A stretch of DNA of 64,000 nt from Flavobacterium akiainvivens. GTDB lineage: Bacteria; Bacteroidota; Bacteroidia; Flavobacteriales; Flavobacteriaceae. The translations under genes were made by a program, and so were the position numbers. Every line of letters begins with the position of its first letter. Within the stretch, counting starts at the first letter, position 1. Below are positions 40,911-49,433 of this stretch, piece after piece. Below the pieces are notes generated by a model that was not told the origin of the DNA, searched no databases, and was given only the letters and a program-made list of their open reading frames with translations. The stretch is taken from assembly GCF_001278115.1 (NCBI RefSeq), contig NZ_LIYD01000005.1:2116653-2180652 (forward strand), given 5' to 3'.

Positions 40911-41198
40911 ATGAAGGCTTGCGTTCACATAGTACTACTCCTGTTCATCACCTTTCTTTCGGCGCCCACAATTGTGAGCCTGCTGCAAGACAGGAATGAT
41001 GACAAGGTTACTGTTATGATAAGCCTTGAAGAGGAAATACAAAAGGAAATAAAGGAAATTAAAGTTTCGCCATACCAGCCTTTTGAATTTGCTTATGTAC
41101 CCGTACAAAAGAAATCTGCACTTATAATATCAAAAAATCCCCACGGACATAAAACAGTCTCTGGGGATATTTTTATTCCCCCTCCTGAACACGCATAA
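40911..41198 (+). CDS. Small secreted or membrane-anchored protein
   Basis: A 95-residue protein with one hydrophobic N-terminal segment (IVLLLFITFLSAPTIVSLL), then a charged Glu/Lys helix (EEEIQKEIKEIKVS) and a Pro-rich tail (IFIPPPEHA). Membrane-anchored or secreted. An inverted repeat (aaaatcccca / tggggatattttt, 41134-41177) lies inside its 3' end. It is upstream of the carbonic anhydrase gene on the same strand, without an assigned family. Confidence 0.65.
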   Translation: MKACVHIVLLLFITFLSAPTIVSLLQDRNDDKVTVMISLEEEIQKEIKEIKVSPYQPFEFAYVPVQKKSALIISKNPHGHKTVSGDIFIPPPEHA

Positions 41199-41425
41199 TA
41201 TAATGTAACTCACATACGTGGGATTTAGCAGGCAAATGTTTCCGGACGTTTGCAACCGCATTATTTATGGCTTTGGCAGGAAATCTCTTTCCCCATAATA
41301 CCCCTTTATACCTGCACAAAAGTGCCATAAGGTTTGCGTCCGGGCATTGCCTCCCACATAGCATTGTATTTATTTATGCCTGTGCACTTTATGCATTAGG
41401 CTACACCGCAATTAAGGAGAAAAAT

Positions 41426-42067
41426 ATGGCTTTTAATGATGATGGCTTTTATGCCAAAATTTTAGATAACAACAAAAAATGGAGCGCAGCAAAACTTAAT
41501 GAAGATGCTGAGTTCTTTAAAAAACTGGCTAAAGGCCAGGCACCGCCCCTATTGTGGATAGGCTGCTCAGACAGCCGTGTGCCTGCCAACGAGGTTATAG
41601 GCGCTGCACCCGGGGAGGTTTTTGTGCACCGCAACATAGCCAACATGGTTATACATACCGATATAAATATGCTTAGCGTGCTGGATTATGCCGTTAATGT
41701 GCTTAAGGTAAAACACGTTATTGTGTGTGGCCATTATGGCTGCGGCGGCGTTAAGGCAGCTATGGGCAACGACCAGAACCCCGGCATTATAGACAACTGG
41801 ATTAGGCATATAAAAGATGTATACAGGCTGCACCGCGACTACCTGGACAGCATTGCAAACGAAGAAGAAAGGTTTAACACCTTTGTAGAAATAAACGTAA
41901 AGGAGCAGGCTTTTGACCTTGCCCAGACAAGTATAGTACAAAACGCCTGGAAAAACGGGCAGGAACTTTGCGTGCACGGATGGGTGTATGGCCTTGACAA
42001 CGGTATTGTTACCGATCTTGAGGTTACCCTGTGCAGCAACCAGGACCTTGCACGGCTGGGCCGTTAG
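41426..42067 (+). CDS. Beta-class carbonic anhydrase
   Basis: Catalyses CO2 + H2O to bicarbonate plus a proton. The 213-residue cytoplasmic enzyme has the zinc Cys and Asp-Arg dyad in GCSDSRVPANEV, the His-x2-Cys pair in CGHYGCGGVKAAM, and the CVHGWVYGLDNGIV segment. The start is ATG at 41426, which has a good ribosome binding site AAGGAG (41414-41419), rare in this window. The frame is open further upstream to 41267 but encodes an unrelated hydrophobic stretch. The 227-bp gap before it shows nothing else recognisable. Confidence 0.95.
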   Translation: MAFNDDGFYAKILDNNKKWSAAKLNEDAEFFKKLAKGQAPPLLWIGCSDSRVPANEVIGAAPGEVFVHRNIANMVIHTDINMLSVLDYAVNVLKVKHVIVCGHYGCGGVKAAMGNDQNPGIIDNWIRHIKDVYRLHRDYLDSIANEEERFNTFVEINVKEQAFDLAQTSIVQNAWKNGQELCVHGWVYGLDNGIVTDLEVTLCSNQDLARLGR

Positions 42068-42090
42068 AAGATTAAGTTAGGTGTGTTTTT

Positions 42091-42127
42091 AAAAGCTCCC
42101 TTAGCCGTAAGGCGGGGAGCTTTTTTC
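42091..42127. terminator. Bidirectional terminator
   Basis: Arms 42091-42100 (aaaagctccc) and 42115-42124 (gggagctttt), with inner ttagcc / ggc pairing, and T runs on both strands. It separates the carbonic anhydrase gene from the convergent lipoprotein gene. Confidence 0.87.
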
Positions 42128-42854
42128 ATTTCATGGAAAACGCAAGCCAAGTGGTTTTACCTTCGCTAAACTCGCACACTTTAAACGTTCCCTTACCGGT
42201 TTTTTTAACGAGGCTTTCAAAGTTTGTTTTCTCAGGGTCTTGGGTAAGGATATCAAACAGTACACTTGCTATTTCTGTCCACTCCCCGTTTTGCAGGCTG
42301 TACACGCTTATCCATTTATACCTGCTTGCACACGATGATGCATAAAAAGCCACCTCATTGGCTCCGTCTTCATCAATATCAGGTACGGTAAAAAAGCGCT
42401 CCACCCCCACACAATAAGTATCGGTATAAATACGCGGAATTGATGCATCAAAAAAGTAGTAAGACAGCCCCTGTTCACAATAATTAAATGGGTTTGCCAG
42501 GAAAACAGTATCTTTCCTGCCGTCGCCGTTTACATCGCCTATTTCTTTAATACCTGCAAATTCTTTCTTCAGCTTTTCCTTTCCATATACTGCATAGCCG
42601 CAGGTATCTGCCCTGTATTTTTCCTGATAAGCCACCAGGATGCTTTTATCTACCTTTAAAAGGGAGTCTGCCACATAAATAATATCTGCCTCCTGCCCAC
42701 CCTTTTGCGACTCTAACGTCTTACTTAAAGCCGCTTCTTTGTCGACTGGTAAAGCTTTTTCAGCAGTAACCTGGTGTTCTTTCTTACAGGAAAATAACAG
42801 GCACACAATGGCCAGCAATATAATGTGAGGGTATTGTATTTTATGCGTTGCCAT
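42126..42854 (-). CDS. Lipoprotein with DxDxDG loops
   Basis: A 242-residue lipoprotein (signal MATHKIQYPHIILLAIVCLL, lipobox LFSC). Two calcium-loop-like units GDVNGDGRKD and PDIDEDGANE sit in beta-strand-rich sequence, like the lipoprotein in the ilv operon. Several cysteines occur (ADTCGYAVYG, NYCEQG, YCVG, SCASRYK, KVCEF), possibly disulfides. The start is MATHK at 42854; the earlier MKITEM adds five codons of overlap with the upstream gene. It ends the LETM1-related cluster. Confidence 0.75.
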   Translation of the reverse strand: MATHKIQYPHIILLAIVCLLFSCKKEHQVTAEKALPVDKEAALSKTLESQKGGQEADIIYVADSLLKVDKSILVAYQEKYRADTCGYAVYGKEKLKKEFAGIKEIGDVNGDGRKDTVFLANPFNYCEQGLSYYFFDASIPRIYTDTYCVGVERFFTVPDIDEDGANEVAFYASSCASRYKWISVYSLQNGEWTEIASVLFDILTQDPEKTNFESLVKKTGKGTFKVCEFSEGKTTWLAFSMK

Positions 42855-43380
42855 TTCTGTAATTTTCAAGATGTTTCTCTAACAGGGAGTGTAATTCATC
42901 AAAATCACATCTTAAGGATGTTGATGTAATACTAAAAGGAGTACCATACATTTTATTGTTTAACCCCATCATTTTCTGCTTTAGTTTAGAGTATTTCGAA
43001 AGATACTTTTGCGGTTGCTTTAGATAAACCAACACAAACCGGGTAGACTGTACTTTAATTATCCTAAAACCGGTTACATCATTCCATGAAACAAAACCAA
43101 GTGCTACACCACCCGAATTGTCCGTAAACCCCGCATCATCAATTACTAACCCTATCTTTTTGGAAAACAGCTTATAAAGAGAAAAAACGGCACCAATTCC
43201 AAAAAAAATAATTGCAATAATACCAACAAGCCATCCAATACCGGGAGAATTGCGCCATGAATTACCCTGATAAAAAGTATCTTCAAACGCAAGGTAATAC
43301 CCCGCTACCAAAAACAATATTGAACCACAAAAAATAAGAAACATTTTCTTCTTGCTTGTGGGAATTTCTATTCTTTGCAT
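42841..43380 (-). CDS. STM3941-like membrane protein
   Basis: A 179-residue protein with two membrane helices (about residues 12-30 and 47-68; MFLIFCGSILFLVAGYYLA and GWLVGIIAIIFFGIGAVFSL), followed by a beta-rich cytoplasmic domain (GLVIDDAGFTDNSGGVALG, VSWNDVTGFRII). This layout fits the STM3941-family / PH-like membrane proteins, recalled from memory. The start is taken at MQRIEIPTSKKKM (43380). Starts at 43398 or 43410 would overlap the upstream gene. Function unknown. Confidence 0.7.
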   Translation of the reverse strand: MQRIEIPTSKKKMFLIFCGSILFLVAGYYLAFEDTFYQGNSWRNSPGIGWLVGIIAIIFFGIGAVFSLYKLFSKKIGLVIDDAGFTDNSGGVALGFVSWNDVTGFRIIKVQSTRFVLVYLKQPQKYLSKYSKLKQKMMGLNNKMYGTPFSITSTSLRCDFDELHSLLEKHLENYRNGNA

Positions 43381-43391
43381 ACTGCTGTTCT

Positions 43392-43937
43392 TTACCATAT
43401 TTTCCACCATGGTTTTTTACGGGTATTATGTGTGTGGCGGTAGCCTTTAGGCAACGGCGAAATATCAGCCACGTGCTCATACTCTTTCAGGTCATAAGCA
43501 ATGAACACATACGCTTCTTCCGGGCCGTCTATCCTTTTAATACCTCCGCTAAAATCGCTTATAAAATGCTTCCCGGTTTCATCCGTTAAAAATACGTTAT
43601 CATACTCCTTATTGTTCTTAGATATATATACCATAACGCGATTCCCCCCTATTTTATCGCGTCCGGAAAGTATTGATTTCGTCCTATAATACCCTCTTAT
43701 AAAAGCACTATAACCCTTATATCCATTGGGATAATAAATATAGTTTATCAAAAAACTAAAGATATCAAAGTCGGGCACCTCGCTAAACAATATCAGCCAG
43801 TCGTCTACACCCTGTTTTTTGTAGAGGCGGAGCCCCTTAACCGTGTCGGTTTCGTGGTATTCATTGGCAAAATCAGTCAGGATAGCAGTAGCCGCGGCGT
43901 GGGTAATGCCCCGCCAGATAATGTAATTGTCTTCCAT
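43392..43937 (-). CDS. Uncharacterised soluble protein
   Basis: A 181-residue protein (MEDNYIIWRGITHAAATAIL...) with a hydrophilic alpha/beta profile and no signal or membrane segment. It ends with RHTHNTRKKPWWKIW, an aromatic basic tail. The pattern of ILFSEVPDFDIFSFLINYIY and NRVMVYISKNNKEYDNVFLT is not recognised. It follows the LETM1-related gene after 8 bp and is probably translated from the same message. Confidence 0.7.
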   Translation of the reverse strand: MEDNYIIWRGITHAAATAILTDFANEYHETDTVKGLRLYKKQGVDDWLILFSEVPDFDIFSFLINYIYYPNGYKGYSAFIRGYYRTKSILSGRDKIGGNRVMVYISKNNKEYDNVFLTDETGKHFISDFSGGIKRIDGPEEAYVFIAYDLKEYEHVADISPLPKGYRHTHNTRKKPWWKIW

Positions 43938-43945
43938 AACAGTAT

Positions 43946-45154
43946 TTATTGCTCCTCGCCGTCGCGCTCCAGGTTTTCATTAAAAACCGTAGGCAACAGC
44001 TGCGGAATGAATTTTATAAGCAATGGCAACAGCAAACTGCCCCCGGGCAGTAAAAATATAGTAAGCGATGGTATGGTTTTGCAAATTTCCAGCAACTGCT
44101 TGCGCACCTTTTTCTTCTCCTTAGTATCAAGGCTCCTAAACGTAGAATTACCTAACAACACCACCAGCTCGCTGTTATTACTCAGCTCTTTAGCCAGGCG
44201 GTTTTTGTTGCGGTTTATAAGCAGCATAACACTTTGCGAGGCATGGTCATAAAAATGCTTAACCGGGTTGCTGTATTTAAAATACGGTATACTCTTTTTA
44301 TTCAGCTTTATAAACACATCATAACTGGCCATACTTTCGGCAGCGGCTTCATCGCTCAGGCCAAGGTATCCGTTAAGGGTATACATAAAGTCAATTTCGC
44401 TTTGCTGTGCACGCCCGTCACTCCATATAGCCATAGCCGCCATATCAAGCAGGTAATTTTTCTCTGATTTCGACTCAAAGTACTCAAAATCAACTAGCGA
44501 AATATCCGTAGCCTGAACTTTTTCTATTTTAGTATAACGTACAGATGATTCAAACAATTTAATCAGCAGGTCGTCATACTCGGCGCGGCCTTCCTTGCTC
44601 TTCAGCGCCAGTGACACCACAGCAAGAACCGTTCCTTCAAGCCTTTTCAGGTATTTTTCGGACAGTTCATCCTTAAGGAGGTATTGGCGAAAAGCCAGCA
44701 CATCCATAAACAGCAATGCATTGGTAAGAATATGGCTAAAACTGCGGCTTATAATATTCTCGTTGGTTTTAATACGCTCATCCAGAATACCTTCCAGCTC
44801 ATGGCTTGGTGGCGATGAGGGCAGTACTTTCTTCAGCAACTCAAAGCTACCGGGGTGTACAGCCTTGTAAAAGGTAATGGCCTTTTCCACAAACAACTGT
44901 GTGTTTTCTGCCTGGTTTATAAGGCGGTACACATCATATAAAATATTGAGCAGCGATACCTTGGTGGTTTCCTCCACCGTCCAGCCCTTTGTTTCCTTAG
45001 CATCAAGGTTGTTGAAAGAAATAACATGCCCATAGATAAAACCCGTATCGCGAATGGCGCGGTAAAACGCATGCGAGTTTTCATACGCTGCGGGCTTACC
45101 TTTCAGCGTACCAAAAAACTTGTCTATCCAGCCACTGGCCGAGGGGTTTATCAT
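43946..45154 (-). CDS. LETM1-related biofilm-associated protein
   Basis: A 402-residue protein starting MINPSASGWIDKFF. The middle carries a TerB-like segment (MAAMAIWSDGRAQQSEIDFM, YTLNGYLGLS). The C terminus has the LETM1-like element KKVRKQLLEICKTIPSLTIF, then LLPGGSLLLPLLIKFIPQLL, a hydrophobic stretch able to associate with membranes. Similar flavobacterial proteins are annotated as LETM1-related and linked to biofilm formation, from memory. The start is taken at 45154; 8 codons upstream is an alternative Met. It leads a four-gene minus-strand cluster. Confidence 0.8.
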   Translation of the reverse strand: MINPSASGWIDKFFGTLKGKPAAYENSHAFYRAIRDTGFIYGHVISFNNLDAKETKGWTVEETTKVSLLNILYDVYRLINQAENTQLFVEKAITFYKAVHPGSFELLKKVLPSSPPSHELEGILDERIKTNENIISRSFSHILTNALLFMDVLAFRQYLLKDELSEKYLKRLEGTVLAVVSLALKSKEGRAEYDDLLIKLFESSVRYTKIEKVQATDISLVDFEYFESKSEKNYLLDMAAMAIWSDGRAQQSEIDFMYTLNGYLGLSDEAAAESMASYDVFIKLNKKSIPYFKYSNPVKHFYDHASQSVMLLINRNKNRLAKELSNNSELVVLLGNSTFRSLDTKEKKKVRKQLLEICKTIPSLTIFLLPGGSLLLPLLIKFIPQLLPTVFNENLERDGEEQ

Positions 45155-45293
45155 GGTATGGGGTTGTGTACCCTGCAAATCTATGTATTTTTTTGCCGAA
45201 AGCCATGAGCGTTAAATATATCCTATAATTTATTTCCTGTTAATTTATTGATTTTCAAACTCCATAACTTAGTATGGCTAATTAAAAGATAAC

Positions 45294-46490
45294 ATGACAC
45301 TAAAAGCAGGCTATCCGTTCTGGCTCATTAAAAATGGGCTGCCCTTTACCTTCCCTAAATTAGACCAAGATATAGAAACCGAAGTCGCCATTTTAGGCGC
45401 CGGCATAAGCGGGGCACTGGTGCGCTACCACCTTATACAAGCTGGTATTGAATGCGTTACCGTAGATGCCCGCACCATAGGCCTGGGCAGTACCAGTGCC
45501 AGCACATCACTACTACAATATGAAATTGATGTACCCCTTTACAAGCTAACCGAAATGATAGGCCGCAAAGATGCTGAGCGCGCCTACCAGCTGTGTGGTG
45601 AGGCCATTGAAAAGCTGGAGCAGATTACCAAAAAGGTTGGTATTGAATACTTTGAAACCAAAAAAAGCCTGTATTATGCCGCTTATAAAAAAGATGTAGC
45701 CTGGCTTAAAGACGAGTTTGAAGCCCGAAAACAGGCCGGTTTCAAGGTAAAATGGCTGGAGCCGGAAGAAGTAAAAGAGCAATATGGCTTTGAAAGCCAC
45801 GGGGCTATACTCAGCCAGCTGGCCGCCCAAACCAACGCTTATATGCTGGCACACTGCCTGTTGCAACACAAGCATAAAGAACATAAGATATTTGACCGCA
45901 GCCCGGTGGTTGACATTAAGCACCACAAAAACGGCGTTACCCTTACCACCGAAACCGGCTATACCATTAAAGCCAAAAAGCTGGTGTATGCGGTGGGCTA
46001 TGAGGTGGTTGACTTTATTAAGGATGATATTGTAGACCTGCTAAGCACCTATGCCGTTGTGAGTGAACAATATAACGAACGTAACTTCTGGAAAGACGAC
46101 GTACTCATCTGGAATACCGCCGATCCTTACCTGTACCTCCGCACCACTCCCGATAACCGCGTATTGGTGGGTGGCCGCGATGAAGAATTTCACGACCCGG
46201 CTAAACGCGACAAACTTATCAATCACAAAACCAAACAGTTGGCTAACGATGTAAACAAGCTGTTTCCCCACCTTGAGTTTAAGCCAGAGTTTAGTTGGAC
46301 GGGCACTTTCGGTTCAACCAAAGACGGCCTACCCTACATTGGCGAACATCCCAAACTACCCAACGGTTATTTCGCACTGGGTTTTGGCGGTAACGGCATT
46401 ACTTTCAGCCTTATAGCTGCCGAAATCATTACCGACCTCATAACCGAGAAAGACAACAAAGATGTTCAACTGTTCAAATTTGGGCGGTAA
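45294..46490 (+). CDS. FAD-dependent oxidoreductase (DAO family)
   Basis: A 398-residue flavoprotein with the dinucleotide-binding motif EVAILGAGISGALVRYHLIQ (about residues 30-49), the DAO-type VDARTIGLGSTSASTSLLQY segment and the C-terminal FAD motif LPNGYFALGFGGNGITFSL. The family oxidises amines of small substrates, such as glycine, sarcosine or other amino acids. No Rieske domain is fused at the C terminus, as in some relatives. The substrate is unknown. It is alone on the plus strand, divergent from the LETM1-related cluster. Confidence 0.9.
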   Translation: MTLKAGYPFWLIKNGLPFTFPKLDQDIETEVAILGAGISGALVRYHLIQAGIECVTVDARTIGLGSTSASTSLLQYEIDVPLYKLTEMIGRKDAERAYQLCGEAIEKLEQITKKVGIEYFETKKSLYYAAYKKDVAWLKDEFEARKQAGFKVKWLEPEEVKEQYGFESHGAILSQLAAQTNAYMLAHCLLQHKHKEHKIFDRSPVVDIKHHKNGVTLTTETGYTIKAKKLVYAVGYEVVDFIKDDIVDLLSTYAVVSEQYNERNFWKDDVLIWNTADPYLYLRTTPDNRVLVGGRDEEFHDPAKRDKLINHKTKQLANDVNKLFPHLEFKPEFSWTGTFGSTKDGLPYIGEHPKLPNGYFALGFGGNGITFSLIAAEIITDLITEKDNKDVQLFKFGR

Positions 46491-46493
46491 TTC

Positions 46494-46533
46494 TTCGCTA
46501 AGAAGCTAAGTAGCTTAGAAGCCCAGCAGCTTT
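46494..46533. repeat. CTTAG-rich repeat
   Basis: cttcgctaagaagctaagta followed by gcttagaagcccagcagctt, pairing partly on itself. Same family as 4494-4570 and the ilv gaps. It directly follows the oxidoreductase stop. Confidence 0.65.
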
Positions 46534-46639
46534 ATCAAGTTTTATATTTTCGATAACATTTATTGTGAAAGTGCTAACACACAGGCCTTTTTTAATGCAG
46601 TAATTTAGCTTTATACAAAAACACTAAATAACCTTAATT

Positions 46640-47233
46640 ATGAAAAAGACCTCATTATTCAGCAAACTGTTTTTAGGCGCAGCCGTAATTACCATGTCAC
46701 TTGCATCATGTAAAAATGAAGCTAAACCGGAAGACAGCAAAGAAGCCGCAGAAGAGCAAAACGAAGCTAAATTTGATGACACAAACGAAGCAAAAGAAGA
46801 TGATTCTCAATATCTTGCCAATGCCGCAGAAGTCGATCTTAAACAGATAGAACTGGGCAAATTAGCCCAAACCAAGAGCAGCAATGCCGATATTAAGGCC
46901 CTTGGTAAAATGATGGTTGACGCCCATACCAAGTCATTTGAAGCGCTAAAGACCACATCTTCAGCTAAAAACATCAGTATTCCACTGGTACTTACCGAAA
47001 AAGGTAACGATGCCTACAAAGAACTTAACGATAAATCAGGTACTGATTTTGACAAGGCGTATGCCGATAAAGTGGTAGAAGGCCACAAAAAGACGGTAGA
47101 AAAGATGCAGGAAGCAGCAAAAGACGCTAAAGACCCTGAAATCAGGGCGTGGGCTGCAGATATGGCTTCTGCACTGCAAACACACCTGCAACACGCTGAA
47201 ACAGTGAAAGCTAAGGTAGACGCAATTAAATAA
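46640..47233 (+). CDS. DUF4142-type lipoprotein
   Basis: A 197-residue lipoprotein (lipobox SLASC, Cys24) with an acidic linker (EDSKEAAEEQNEAKFDDTNE) and a four-helix DUF4142-like bundle (LKQIELGKLAQTKSSNADIK, MMVDAHTKSFEALK, VEGHKKTVEKMQEAAKDAKD, LQTHLQHAETVKAKVDAIK). His residues at the helix ends recall metal or ferritin-like sites but no function is established. It is 18 bp upstream of a small membrane protein gene and shares its terminator. Confidence 0.88.
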   Translation: MKKTSLFSKLFLGAAVITMSLASCKNEAKPEDSKEAAEEQNEAKFDDTNEAKEDDSQYLANAAEVDLKQIELGKLAQTKSSNADIKALGKMMVDAHTKSFEALKTTSSAKNISIPLVLTEKGNDAYKELNDKSGTDFDKAYADKVVEGHKKTVEKMQEAAKDAKDPEIRAWAADMASALQTHLQHAETVKAKVDAIK

Positions 47234-47251
47234 CCTATAAAATAAAATGCT

Positions 47252-47416
47252 ATGAGAAGTTTATTGTATACCATTGCCATAATACTGGTAATAGCATGGG
47301 CTTTAGGGAGTTTCGTTTGGCACGTAGCCAGCGGGCTCATCCACCTGCTGCTGGTGGTGGCGGTAATTATGTTACTGCTTAACCTTATAAACCGCAACAG
47401 GACACCCATAGATTAA
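47252..47416 (+). CDS. Small Lmo0937-like membrane protein
   Basis: A 54-residue protein beginning MRSLLYTIAIILVIAWALGS, with two membrane helices (about residues 3-22 and 29-46) and a short basic tail (NRNRTPID). It closely fits the Lmo0937 / DUF5670 mini membrane proteins. These are often found beside stress-associated genes. It lies 18 bp after the DUF4142 gene and just before a strong terminator, so the two form one transcript. Confidence 0.85.
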   Translation: MRSLLYTIAIILVIAWALGSFVWHVASGLIHLLLVVAVIMLLLNLINRNRTPID

Positions 47417-47436
47417 CCAGCTTGCTTATGGCAGCT

Positions 47437-47474
47437 AAACGCCGTTGAGGACATCCCTTAACGGCGTTTTTGTA
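47437..47474 (+). terminator. Terminator after the Lmo0937-like gene
   Basis: Perfect stem aaacgccgtt (47437-47446) / aacggcgttt (47460-47469) with a 13-nt loop, then T-rich tttgtatt. Confidence 0.88.
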
Positions 47475-47692
47475 TTAATATACTTACTATAATAATTCTC
47501 TATCAATCCAAATTACTTCTCATCGAACCACTTCCAAAAAGCGCTAAAACCAATCCAAAAGTGCTTAATATTTCACAATTGGAGTTTGAGTTACGTTACC
47601 GATGCATATTTTCCTGATTTTCGATAGAAAACGACTATGATTCATTTTAGCTATCACATAGGTGTTTTGAATCGAAATCATTTATAAAAAAA

Positions 47693-47791
47693 TTTTCCGC
47701 AAAGTTTCACAAAGAAGACACAAAGTTTCGCAAAGTTTTTTTGATAATTTCCTTTGTGAAACTTTGTGTCTCCTTCGCGGCTCTTTGTGAA
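47693..47791. repeat. Inverted CAAAGTTTCACAAAG repeat
   Basis: tttccgcaaagtttcacaaa at 47693-47712 and cctttgtgaaactttgtgtc at 47751-47770 form a long imperfect palindrome of the gcaaagtttcac kind I recall from Bacteroidota intergenic DNA. The first bases of the window (tcgcaaagac) resemble one arm. Confidence 0.65.
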
Positions 47792-47824
47792 ATAAAAAAC
47801 ATATATCCGCATCCAAAAAATTTG

Positions 47825-47832
47825 TAATTTTG
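47825..47832 (+). promoter_or_regulatory. -7 box upstream of mtaB
   Basis: TAATTTTG at 47825-47832 fits TAnnTTTG exactly, 33 nt before the ATG. No TTG lies at the expected -33 distance. Confidence 0.45.
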
Positions 47833-47865
47833 CACCCTAATTATCTGGCTTTACGCTTTTGGGAT

Positions 47866-49200
47866 ATGGAAAACAGGAAAAAAGTCGCTTTTTATACACT
47901 GGGTTGCAAACTGAATTTCTCAGAAACCTCTACTATTGCCCGAAACTTTCAGGAAGAAGGTTTTGACCGTGTGGATTTTGAAGACCCGGCAGACATCTAC
48001 GTTATAAATACCTGCTCGGTTACCGAAAATGCCGACAAGCAGTTTAAACAGATTGTAAAAAAAGCCCTGAAGACCAACGATAAAGCCTTTGTAGCCGCCG
48101 TAGGGTGCTATGCCCAGCTAAAGCCCGAAGAACTGGCCGCCGTAGATGGCGTTGACCTGGTACTGGGTGCTACCGAAAAATTTAAGATTACCGACTACAT
48201 AAACGACCTGTCTAAAAACGATATGGGCGAGGTGCACTCGTGCGAAATATCGGAGGCTGATTTTTATGTGGGCAGCTACTCCATAGGCGACCGTACCCGC
48301 GCTTTCCTAAAAGTGCAGGACGGCTGCGACTACAAATGTACCTATTGTACCATTCCGCTGGCACGTGGCATTTCGCGTAGCGATACGTTAGAGAATGTAC
48401 TGAAGAATGCCAAGGAAATTTCAGCCCAGAACATCCGCGAGATTGTACTTACCGGTGTTAACATAGGCGATTACGGCAAGGGCGAGTTTGGCAACAAAAA
48501 ACACGAACACACCTTTTATGAGCTGGTTCAGGCATTAGACAAAGTAGAGGGCATTGAGCGCCTGCGCATTTCGTCTATCGAACCCAACCTGCTTAAAAAT
48601 GAGACGATTGAGTTTGTAAGCCAGAGCCGTACGTTTGTACCGCATTTTCACATTCCCCTGCAAAGTGGCAGTGATGATATATTAAAACTAATGCGCCGCC
48701 GCTACCTGCGCAACGTATATACTGAGCGCGTGGCAAAAATACGCGAGGTTATGCCGCACGCCTGTATTGGCGTAGACGTTATTGTGGGCTTCCCCGGCGA
48801 GACAGATGAGCATTTCCTGGAGACGTATAATTTCCTTAACGACCTTGACATAAGCTACCTGCACGTATTTACCTACAGCGAGCGCGACAACACCCCGGCG
48901 GCTTCAATGCCCGGTGTAGTGCCCGATAATGTTAGGGCAAAACGCAGCAAAATGCTTAGGGGGCTATCGGTTAAAAAGCGCCGTGCTTTTTACGAAAGCC
49001 AGCTGGGCACCACCCGTAGCGTATTGTTTGAAGGCGAAAATAAAGAGGGTTACATACACGGCTTTACCGAAAACTACGTAAAGGTAAAATACCCATGGAA
49101 CCCCGAGCTGGTAAACACAATGCACACCATTACCCTTACCAAAATAGACGAAGACGGCCTTGTACGTATGGAGTTTGTTGAGGAGCCCGTTTTGGCTTAA
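47866..49200 (+). CDS. mtaB: tRNA t6A37 methylthiotransferase MtaB
   Basis: Radical-SAM enzyme that adds a methylthio group to N6-threonylcarbamoyladenosine at tRNA position 37. The 444-residue protein has the N-terminal cluster motif (FYTLGCKLNFSE, NTCSVTENAD, AAVGCYAQ), the radical-SAM CxxxCxxC in GCDYKCTYCTIP and a C-terminal TRAM-like domain (RSVLFEGENKEGYIHGFTEN). The YTLGCKLN start favours MtaB over MiaB (which usually starts YxxTxGCQMN). The start is ATG at 47866; upstream in-frame codons overlap the -7 box. Confidence 0.93.
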   Translation: MENRKKVAFYTLGCKLNFSETSTIARNFQEEGFDRVDFEDPADIYVINTCSVTENADKQFKQIVKKALKTNDKAFVAAVGCYAQLKPEELAAVDGVDLVLGATEKFKITDYINDLSKNDMGEVHSCEISEADFYVGSYSIGDRTRAFLKVQDGCDYKCTYCTIPLARGISRSDTLENVLKNAKEISAQNIREIVLTGVNIGDYGKGEFGNKKHEHTFYELVQALDKVEGIERLRISSIEPNLLKNETIEFVSQSRTFVPHFHIPLQSGSDDILKLMRRRYLRNVYTERVAKIREVMPHACIGVDVIVGFPGETDEHFLETYNFLNDLDISYLHVFTYSERDNTPAASMPGVVPDNVRAKRSKMLRGLSVKKRRAFYESQLGTTRSVLFEGENKEGYIHGFTENYVKVKYPWNPELVNTMHTITLTKIDEDGLVRMEFVEEPVLA

Positions 49201-49216
49201 GATTTGGAACGCGGAT

Positions 49217-49433
49217 GACACGCCCTTCGGCAAGCTCAGGGTGACAAAGCGGATTTTCAGATTTTTTTCATTTCGTTTTTCACGCCCTGTCATTGCGAGC
49301 GGAGCTTGCGGAGCGTGGCAATCTTTTTTAATGGTTTAATTCTGAAAAAAGATTGCTTCGTCGTACCTCCTCGCAATGACGAGCCGGAGAGTCTCGTTCC
49401 AAGCTTAGAACCTCAGTACCTAAGAACCTTTCT
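49217..49433. repeat. Dispersed repeats between mtaB and the methyltransferase
   Basis: Holds a cttcggcaagctcagggtga unit, a full gtcattgcgag inverted repeat (49289-49299 with 49370-49380; inner gcaatctttttt at 49318 with aaaaaagattgc at 49345) and a CTTAG-type block (agcttagaacctcagtacct) entering the methyltransferase 3' end. Confidence 0.75.

Larger units (their letters stand above)
47417..47865. other. 449-bp intergenic stretch
   Basis: From left to right it holds the terminator at 47437-47469, a single ttaatatttcac element (47567-47600), a long inverted CAAAGTTTCAC repeat (47693-47791) and the mtaB -7 box. No gene of more than about 30 codons is credible. Confidence 0.7.

Noticed and set aside
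41267..41425. 53-codon N-terminal extension of carbonic anhydrase
   Set aside because: Hydrophobic and unlike beta-carbonic anhydrase starts; the ATG at 41426 has an AAGGAG ribosome binding site.
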